Assembly (NCBI GenBank): GCA_025774735.1
Contig: JALGZU010000060.1
Coordinates: forward strand, 1-11,809
DNA from: a candidate division LCP-89 bacterium
GTDB lineage: Bacteria; Electryoneota; B3-LCP
DNA: 11,809 nucleotides
Reading direction: 5' to 3'
The notes under the pieces were generated by a model. The model did no database searches, was not told the DNA's origin, and saw only the letters and a list, made by a program, of their open reading frames with translations. Position 1 is the first letter of the stretch; every line of letters begins with the position of its first letter. The translations under genes were made by a program, and so were the position numbers. Below, piece by piece: positions 7,601 to 11,809 of this stretch.

Positions 7601-8384
7601 TGCAAATACTTCGACCGCAGATAAGGGTGGCGGTATTTCACTTGAACATTCTTATGAGATAATCCAAAACTGCACTATTAGCGATAATTCAGGTGGCGGT
7701 ATTTGTGGCGGGGGAACTAGTACATGTCATCCAATCATTCTAAATAGCATCATAGAAGGGAATGACTCTTATGGAATTCGTTTTGAAGATTTTTTCCCAT
7801 CTTATGTTGAAGTCACTTATGGAGATTTCTTCGAAAATACGGGCGGAAATTTCTCGAATTTAGTCCCAGCCGGCTTGGGCGTCATCACCACCACCAACGC
7901 CAACGGCGACTCCTGTGATATGTTTTACAACATCTATCTCGATCCGCAATTTGTCTATCCCGATACCGGAAACTACAACCTGCAATCCACGTCTCCCTGC
8001 ATCGACGCCGGAGATCCCAACAGCCCCTTCGATCCCGACAGCACCGTCGCCGATATCGGAGCCTTCTATTTCCATCAGTGGGATATTGCCGGATATCTGC
8101 ACGAAACCATCAGGATACCGGATAGTTATGCCCTCCAACCCGCCTACCCCAACCCCTTCAACCCAGCCACGACCATCAGTTACGCTCTACCGCAGGCGTC
8201 CCTCGTTCAGCTGAACGTCTACGACCTGCAAGGCAGGCTGGTAGCGGAATTGGTCAACGGCATCAGGCAGCCCGGTTACCACCAGGTCACCTTCGAGGCA
8301 CAAAACCTGGCCTCCGGGCTCTACATCTACAGAATCCAGGCGGACAATTTCACCGCCGTGAAGAAGATGCTGCTGGTGAAATAG
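4602..8384 (+). CDS. Large secreted beta-helix / BACON-like cell-surface protein with Gly-rich loops, T9SS-sorted, 1260 aa
   Basis: Residues 1-19 are a signal peptide (MRKLLLFSN..., AFA|ET). The protein is a duplicated right-handed beta-helix. Module 1 (about 29-535) has a beta cap, then coils beginning GGA[IVL]Y; five consecutive coils carry Gly-rich loops (residues 135-423). It closes with an SPCVDAGDP...DMGYHY cap like that of choice-of-anchor Q proteins. Two BACON-like domains follow (about 539-643 and 644-745), sharing WLTV.PMSGGPVPP and VTVSVD.SGL..GIY. Module 2 (about 750-1165) repeats the cap and has about eight GGGI.C...P.I.NCTI..N coils, then SPCIDAGDP...DIGAF. Residues 1181-1260 are the T9SS sorting domain. 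No catalytic motif is recognisable. Beta-helix and BACON families often bind or cleave glycans or act as adhesins, so a surface-binding role is inference. The central two-thirds is visibly AT-richer than both ends. Confidence 0.88.
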   Translation: MRKLLLFSNILLLFGAAFAETHVPRGPVSGTWTLAGSPYLIEGHIGIRRNESLLIEPDVEVIFQGHYKFLVYGQLSAVGTESDSIVFTAADTAEGWWGLRFYRQGAGLDSSKLVYCTISYGKSSSDNNAGEFKHGGAVYCSNSDKLLISHCLIWNNRTGNVVGYDGYDGASGGWFGYPGGPGEDVTTGHGGALYLRSSSPLIHKNTFYCNGTGSATGGSGGDGGYSSGSTSSIAGDGGDGGFGKSGSGGAIYCLNSSPTIYGNVFPNNVTGNGNGGSGGDGGGASYGGNGQCQGGDGGAGNWGEAGTGGAIHLQNSEVHLENNLLYNNNCGDGYGGEGGIGGDAWIWERGKLDDRAAYGGPGGDGGDGIGGEGAALYIEDCDPIMNSNTVCLNQCGQGVFGYGGSGGYSWSQASSGANGSATDGMAIIYCSPESFVSFTNSIAWDNLNEAFYGNPQVTYSCVQGDYSGAGNIDADPLFVSGSLGDYYLSQTAAGQSLQSPCVDAGDPDSSFVQGTTRTDNQWDGNIIDMGYHYLYYSSEPVLIVGPTNLEFNAYVGGSNPEEQIIQINNSSLTCFNYEITENIDWLTVTPMSGGPVPPLAFVTVSVDISGLSAGIYTDEIILTASGAQGSPYSIPVTLIYSEAILAVEPDSLTFLAELGMVIPPDQTFSIINIGTGTFEYTISENIPWLTVFPMSGGPVPPTAIVTVSVDTSGLTLGIYEGDITIQAPGAFGTPTTVHVTLNYDYPNAISGSLSGTLAPEVYNVMDNISVQVDDSLIIQGGAVFRFKGAYRFDIYGFLHAAGTSQDSISFLPDTNVTNWKGIRFQGSGSDSSKMEYCNIAGSDSSGISCINASPLFNNCNIRENSIQGNGGGFNIYNSNAVLTNCSISENSAYGSFTNGGGIFCNSSNATIDNCTIINNFVDYGGGGISCHFSSPIIVNCTIKDNSAGYYGGDGYGGGIKSFESEPIIENCEISGNLSEYRGGGIECDYSASIIKRCTINANTSTADKGGGISLEHSYEIIQNCTISDNSGGGICGGGTSTCHPIILNSIIEGNDSYGIRFEDFFPSYVEVTYGDFFENTGGNFSNLVPAGLGVITTTNANGDSCDMFYNIYLDPQFVYPDTGNYNLQSTSPCIDAGDPNSPFDPDSTVADIGAFYFHQWDIAGYLHETIRIPDSYALQPAYPNPFNPATTISYALPQASLVQLNVYDLQGRLVAELVNGIRQPGYHQVTFEAQNLASGLYIYRIQADNFTAVKKMLLVK
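5004..5870 (+). repeat. Five tandem beta-helix coils, each with a long Gly-rich loop
   Basis: Units start at residues 135, 190, 248, 308 and 373 of the beta-helix protein and are 55, 58, 60, 65 and 51 residues long. Each opens with a coil of about 22 residues (GG-A-[VLI]-Y..., then ...N.[LF]..N) and continues into a loop rich in GGxGG, such as GGSGGDGG and GGPGGDGGDG. The repetition is clear in protein, but DNA codons for glycine vary (GGT, GGA, GGC), so it is not a simple-sequence DNA repeat. Confidence 0.85.
6216..6833 (+). repeat. Tandem pair of BACON-like domains
   Basis: Two copies of about 100 residues (639-644 boundary region, starting LIVGPTNLEF and LAVEPDSLTF) share WLTV.PMSGGPVPP, VTVSVD.SGL and GIY. 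This is the pattern of BACON-type domains, often found in surface and glycan-acting proteins of the FCB group. They sit exactly between the two beta-helix modules. Confidence 0.75.
7134..7770 (+). repeat. Second beta-helix: about eight coils with a cysteine/asparagine ladder
   Basis: Coils of 22-31 residues (residues about 845-1057) follow the pattern GGGI.C..S.P.I.NC.I..N. The NC pair is at the same place in most of seven successive coils (one reads RC), and a second Cys after GGGI recurs in several. The pattern suits stacked inward-facing side chains in a right-handed parallel beta-helix of the NosD/PMP-like type. Confidence 0.8.
8142..8384 (+). repeat. T9SS sorting-domain cassette, near-copy of 4191-4433
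   Basis: The 80 codons at 8142-8384 and 4191-4433 encode domains identical at 70 of 80 residues, counted by eye. The last 29 bases before the final stop base (4404-4432 and 8355-8383) are identical. The corresponding domain of the M14 gene (10343-10582) matches the C25 one at only about 45 of 80 residues. Confidence 0.85.
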
Positions 8385-8411
8385 TCAGCTGCATCACGGT
8401 TCAGAAATCTG

Positions 8412-8449
8412 TAAGAACGATCCCGGCGTTTCGGGATCGTTCTTATTTA
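8412..8449 (+). terminator. Rho-independent terminator after the beta-helix protein gene
   Basis: A perfect 14-bp stem (8412-8425 with 8432-8445) encloses a 6-base loop. The downstream T tract is short and interrupted (TTATTT). The core ACGATCCCG/CGGGATCGT is a variant of the hairpin at 4459-4494. Confidence 0.88.
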
Positions 8450-8481
8450 CATAAAATATTTGCCATGCAAAAATTTACCTG

Positions 8482-8510
8482 TTGACTTCTACGAAAGATT
8501 TTGTTACATT
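8482..8510 (+). promoter_or_regulatory. Putative promoter of the M14 carboxypeptidase gene
   Basis: TTGACT (8482-8487), a 17-base spacer and TACATT (8505-8510) follow an A/T-rich stretch (8448-8480). The predicted leader is about 35 bases. The ribosome site GAGGA (8543-8547) lies 4-5 bases before ATG 8552. Confidence 0.6.
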
Positions 8511-8551
8511 ATAAGGGTAGCTTCGATCCTTTTATCTAATCTGAGGATAAA

Positions 8552-10585
8552 ATGAAGACATTGCACTGGCTGTTGACCCTGATCTGCATCCTGACGCTGA
8601 CGGCGATGGTTTTCGCTGAAGAGGTGGGAATCTATAAGGTTTCAACCGAAGCGCGAGACCTCCTCGTCGAGATGAAGTCCACCGTGCGCCACGGTCAGAC
8701 CGATGGGTGGTACACGGCTGAATTGTCACCATCCGAGGTGAACAATCTCATCCGGAGCGGCTTTGCCGTCGAACTGCTCTACGAAAGCGCCGCGGCGGAA
8801 GCCCACGCCCGTCGCCTGATCGACGGCACGGACGAATTCCACTCCTACGACCAGATCCGCGACGGTTTCTACGCCCTGGCGGCTGCCTACCCCGGCTTCA
8901 CCGTCCTGGAACATTTGGGCTATTCCGTCCAGAACCGCGAACTCTTCGCTTTGAAAATCACCGCCAATCCGCTGATTGAAGAGAACGAACCAGAAATCGT
9001 CTTCTGGGGTTGCATCCACGGTAACGAATACGCCGCCGCCGAAGTGCCTTACCTCTACGCCATCTACCTGTGCGAAAACTACGGTGTCGATCCCGACATC
9101 ACTGAATGGATCGACAACAACGAAATCTGGTGCATCCCCGTGATCAACCCGGACGGACGTGTCAACGGATCGCGCAACAACGCCAATGGGATTGACCTGA
9201 ATCGCGACCTCGGTTACCAGTGGGACGGCTGGGGCAGCAGCTGGTTTCCCTTCTCCCAGGTCGAAACGAGGGCCGTACGCGAATTCTGCATGGACAACAA
9301 CGTCACCCTTTCCACGACCCATCACTGTTCCGGTGACGTGCTCTTTTACCAGTACGGCTATTCACCGCAAGATGCCCCCGATGATAACCTGATCGTTCGG
9401 GTGGGGGAGAGGTACGCCAGCGCCGCCTCCTATGCGCTGATCAACTCCTGGGAAGATTACGAAACCCACGGCGAAGTTCTTGATTATGTTTACGGCAGCC
9501 ACGGGGCGCTCTGCTACACCGTCGAAATCAGCAATTCGTCGTCGCAAATGCAGTACACTTATGAAAGAAACCAGGCGGGCATGAACGCAATTTGTGGACT
9601 GGCCGGCGAAGGCATCCACGGGACCGTGACCGATGCTCAGACCAGCGAACCGCTGCGGGCGGCCGTCTGGATCGACGGCAATTCGATCCCCTCCTACACC
9701 GATCCGACCGTCGGTGACCTGCACCGGCTGCTGCTGCCCGGCACCTACGACCTGACAGTCTGGGCTAACGGCTATCTCCCCCAGACGATTGAAAACGTAG
9801 CGGTTGCCTACGGGATCCCGGGCCAATTCGAGGCGCAGCTTGAACCGGGCGGTGGCGAATACGCCTTCGCGGTCACCTCCGTCAACCAGGAAGATCCCGA
9901 CAACGACTATCAGAACGCCACCACCCCCGCCTGGGCGCTGGGTGAACCGGATAACTTTCCCTGCTCCATCGGTGCCAACGGCTTCATCGTCCTCGATATG
10001 GGCGAGGGTCACGAAATCGCCGATGGCCCCGGCGACGACTTCACTATCACCGAATGGGATCACCCCCGCGATCCCGGCCCGGAATCCTACCGGGTCTACG
10101 CCGGTGACGCCTATGTCCAGGACGTGCTCATCGGCCAGGCTACCGGCACGGCCTCGTTCGACCTGAACGGTTCGGGCGTGACCTCCACCCGCTACCTGAA
10201 AATCCTCGACGCCTCCGGCTCCAGCCCCAGTTTCCCCCTGGCCGGGATGGATCTGGACGCCGCCACCATCCTGAACAGCACGGTGTTCGACGCCGGATTC
10301 CCCCTGGCTGAAATATCCATACCCACAGGGATCGAATTGTCTGCCTATCCCAATCCCTTCAATCCAGTCACAACCTTCAGCTTCACTCTTCCCAAAGCGC
10401 AGGAAGTCTCACTAACTGTCTATGACGTCAGGGGACGGCAAGTCGCCGAACTGGTAAGCGGCTGGTGGGATGAGGGGGAGCACAAGGTGACGTTTGACGG
10501 ATCGAATCAGGCTTCGGGGATATATGTGTATCGCTTAGAAGCGGGTGGATATACAAACAGCGGCAAGATGGTGCTGATGAAATAA
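8552..10585 (+). CDS. Zinc carboxypeptidase (peptidase family M14), T9SS-sorted, 677 aa
   Basis: Secreted metallocarboxypeptidase that should remove C-terminal residues from peptides. Residues 1-22 are a signal peptide (VFA|EE); about 23-105 look like a propeptide. The M14 domain (about 106-350) shows every key site: zinc ligands H156 and E159 in HGNE, R203 in NPDGR, substrate-carboxylate residues N217-R218 in GIDLNRD, the third zinc ligand in THHCSGD (H258 preferred over H257), and general base E325 in CYTVEIS. Then follow a carboxypeptidase-regulatory-like beta domain (GIHGTVTD...GTYDLTVWANGY, about 355-432), a discoidin-like beta domain (ALGEPDN...DGPGDDFTITEW...DLDAATI, about 434-585) and the sorting domain (598-677). 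The S1' pocket residue that sets Arg/Lys or aromatic preference could not be assigned. It ends TAATAA; the next gene starts 54 bases on with no terminator between. Confidence 0.93.
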   Translation: MKTLHWLLTLICILTLTAMVFAEEVGIYKVSTEARDLLVEMKSTVRHGQTDGWYTAELSPSEVNNLIRSGFAVELLYESAAAEAHARRLIDGTDEFHSYDQIRDGFYALAAAYPGFTVLEHLGYSVQNRELFALKITANPLIEENEPEIVFWGCIHGNEYAAAEVPYLYAIYLCENYGVDPDITEWIDNNEIWCIPVINPDGRVNGSRNNANGIDLNRDLGYQWDGWGSSWFPFSQVETRAVREFCMDNNVTLSTTHHCSGDVLFYQYGYSPQDAPDDNLIVRVGERYASAASYALINSWEDYETHGEVLDYVYGSHGALCYTVEISNSSSQMQYTYERNQAGMNAICGLAGEGIHGTVTDAQTSEPLRAAVWIDGNSIPSYTDPTVGDLHRLLLPGTYDLTVWANGYLPQTIENVAVAYGIPGQFEAQLEPGGGEYAFAVTSVNQEDPDNDYQNATTPAWALGEPDNFPCSIGANGFIVLDMGEGHEIADGPGDDFTITEWDHPRDPGPESYRVYAGDAYVQDVLIGQATGTASFDLNGSGVTSTRYLKILDASGSSPSFPLAGMDLDAATILNSTVFDAGFPLAEISIPTGIELSAYPNPFNPVTTFSFTLPKAQEVSLTVYDVRGRQVAELVSGWWDEGEHKVTFDGSNQASGIYVYRLEAGGYTNSGKMVLMK

Positions 10586-10639
10586 TAAACTTACGCGCGA
10601 CTTTCACACCGTCCTTTTCGGTATTTCGTGGAGGATACA
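10586..10639 (+). other. Short gap between M14 and propeller genes, no terminator or clear promoter
   Basis: These 54 bases hold only a weak 4-bp hairpin (ACCG...CGGT) with no T tract, and no -35/-10 pair like those of the other genes. GGAGG (10630-10634) is the ribosome site of the next gene. Co-transcription with the M14 gene is the simplest reading. Confidence 0.55.
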
Positions 10640-11809
10640 ATGTTAAGGATTATTTTGGTTATTTTGACTGGGGGATTGTTGCTGCCCCCATTAGTTTTCG
10701 CTCAGCCTGATTCCCTCTGGACATGCGCCCTTGGTGGAAGCGCTGATGATAAAGGTGCCAGTGTTCAGCAGTCCAGCGATGGTGGCTACATCGTTGCCGG
10801 AACAACTTCGTCCTTCGGTTACGGATCCTGGGACGTTTACCTCGTCAAAACGGACGGATCGGGCAACCAGGTCTGGTCGCAGACCTTCGGGGGACCCGGT
10901 CATGATTTTGGTCACGATGTGCAGATAACTTCTGATGGCGGGTACATCGTTGTGGGACAAACTTATTCATTCACCGCGGGAGGGTATGATGTTTACCTGA
11001 TCAAAACGGACGGATCTGGAAACCAAATTTGGTCGCGCATTTTCGGGGGAAGCCATGATGATTGGGGGATGTGCGTTCGCCAAACCACCGATGGAGGTTT
11101 CATAATCACAGGAACCACAGGCTCTTTTGGTTCTGGAGGATTGGATGTTTACCTGATTAAAGCCGACGATTCGGGCAATCAAATCTGGTCGCAGACATTC
11201 GGGGGAAGCCTTGATGATTGGGGGATGAGCGTCCGACAGACCACCGATGGTGGCTACATCATCGCAGGAACGACTTTCTCTTATGGCGCGGGTATTAATG
11301 ACGTTTACCTGATCAAGACGGACGAATTGGGCAACCAGATCTGGTCGCAGACCTATGGAGGAAGCGACTATGATGGAGGCAGTTGTGTACAGCAGACCGG
11401 TGACGGCGGCTTCATCGTCGCAGGATCCTCTGACTCCTACGGTGCCGGATCGTGGGACGTCTATCTGATCAAGACGAACGAATCGGGTGACCCACTCTGG
11501 TCGCAGACATTTGGGGGAGCCAGTGATGATTATGGTCGCGATGTGCAGATAACCTCCGATGCCGGTTACACTATTGCCGGGACAACTGAGTCTTATGGTG
11601 CTGGCGACGGAGATGTTTACCTCATCAAGATAGATGAATCTGGCAACGAGGTTTGGTCGATGACTTTGGGGGGCATTGGTATTGATGGCGGCTTTAGTAT
11701 CCGGCACACCGATGATAGCGGCTACATCATCGCGGGGACGACCAACTCTTATGGAGCCGGTGGAGATGATGTCTACCTGATACGTCTGGCCGACGATATT
11801 ACACCGGTC
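10640..11809 (+). CDS. Secreted seven-bladed beta-propeller protein (3' end outside window)
   Basis: ATG 10640 is preceded by GGAGG with a 5-base gap. The frame stays open for 390 codons to the window edge. Residues 1-21 are a signal peptide (hydrophobic core, VFA|QP). From residue 27 there are exactly seven contiguous 52-residue repeats with no insertions or deletions, of the form WSQTFGGS..D.G..V.QT, DGGYI.AGTT, SYGAG..DVYLIKTD.SGN. The pattern resembles SBBP-type beta-propeller repeats common in secreted FCB proteins. The seventh repeat diverges at its end (LIRLADDITPV), suggesting the propeller is complete and a linker follows. Given its neighbours a sorting domain beyond the edge is likely but unseen. 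No enzymatic residues are recognisable; a binding or scaffold role is only inference. Confidence 0.88.
   Translation, partial: MLRIILVILTGGLLLPPLVFAQPDSLWTCALGGSADDKGASVQQSSDGGYIVAGTTSSFGYGSWDVYLVKTDGSGNQVWSQTFGGPGHDFGHDVQITSDGGYIVVGQTYSFTAGGYDVYLIKTDGSGNQIWSRIFGGSHDDWGMCVRQTTDGGFIITGTTGSFGSGGLDVYLIKADDSGNQIWSQTFGGSLDDWGMSVRQTTDGGYIIAGTTFSYGAGINDVYLIKTDELGNQIWSQTYGGSDYDGGSCVQQTGDGGFIVAGSSDSYGAGSWDVYLIKTNESGDPLWSQTFGGASDDYGRDVQITSDAGYTIAGTTESYGAGDGDVYLIKIDESGNEVWSMTLGGIGIDGGFSIRHTDDSGYIIAGTTNSYGAGGDDVYLIRLADDITPV
10718..11809 (+). repeat. Seven tandem 156-bp units encoding propeller blades
   Basis: Units begin at 10718, 10874, 11030, 11186, 11342, 11498 and 11654, each 156 bp and starting with a TGG (Trp) codon. 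Units 3 and 4 are the most alike (38 of 52 residues by eye, with nearly identical DNA over 11041-11068 and 11197-11224), indicating the most recent duplication or conversion between neighbouring blades. Confidence 0.92.

Noticed and set aside
10967..11707. Minus-strand repetitive open frame of 246 codons
   Set aside because: It is the antisense image of the 156-bp propeller repeats, whose sense frame has a signal peptide, ribosome site and conserved blades.
10718..11809. CRISPR-like or simple tandem DNA array
   Set aside because: The 156-bp units are protein-coding with third-position variation and no spacers.
10718..11809. Origin of the propeller from a duplicated four-blade block (blade 1 with 5, 2 with 6, 3 with 7)
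   Set aside because: Some motifs agree (GSWDVYL in 1 and 5, DVQITSD in 2 and 6), but hand identities (29 and 33 of 52) are no better than adjacent pairs (31 of 52 for 1/2 and 2/3), and 3/7 is weaker.

Overview
The window looks like a bacterial chromosome segment from the Fibrobacterota-Chlorobi-Bacteroidota (FCB) side of the tree. It carries a run of large, signal-peptide-bearing proteins. Three finished C-termini end in an approximately 80-residue module that opens with YPNPFNP and closes with a K-M-[LV]-L-x-K tail, the FlgD-like Ig / type IX secretion (T9SS) sorting domain; the fourth gene runs off the window before its C-terminus. Strong Shine-Dalgarno sequences and fairly GC-rich coding DNA argue against a typical Bacteroidetes genome. 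They fit better with one of the less-cultured FCB-related phyla, but the sequence alone does not fix the phylum.

Layout, all on the + strand: (i) 1-198 is the tail of a T9SS cargo gene, followed by a terminator at 221-250. (ii) 399-4433 is a 1344-aa gingipain-type (peptidase family C25) cysteine protease with prodomain, catalytic domain, Ig-like modules and sorting domain, followed by a strong terminator at 4459-4497. (iii) 4602-8384 is a 1260-aa cell-surface protein made of two right-handed beta-helix modules around two BACON-like domains. The first helix carries an unusual series of Gly-rich loops. A terminator lies at 8412-8445. (iv) 8552-10585 is a 677-aa M14 zinc carboxypeptidase with accessory beta domains and a sorting domain. 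(v) 10640-11809 is the start of a gene for a secreted seven-bladed beta-propeller, open at the window edge, with no terminator separating it from the M14 gene.

The three complete genes each have a recognisable promoter of one shared design (TTGNNT, 17 bp, TA[TC][AT]TT). They therefore appear to be separately transcribed cargo genes rather than one operon, while the propeller gene may read through from the M14 gene. Together they suggest a secretome cluster: an endopeptidase and a carboxypeptidase that could degrade extracellular protein in sequence, beside adhesin-like or binding proteins attached to or released from the cell surface. No secretion machinery, RNA gene, CRISPR array or mobile element is visible. 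The most notable signals are the Gly-rich-loop beta-helix with its base-composition mosaic, the near-identical sorting-domain cassettes on unrelated proteins, and the indel-free 7 x 52-residue propeller.
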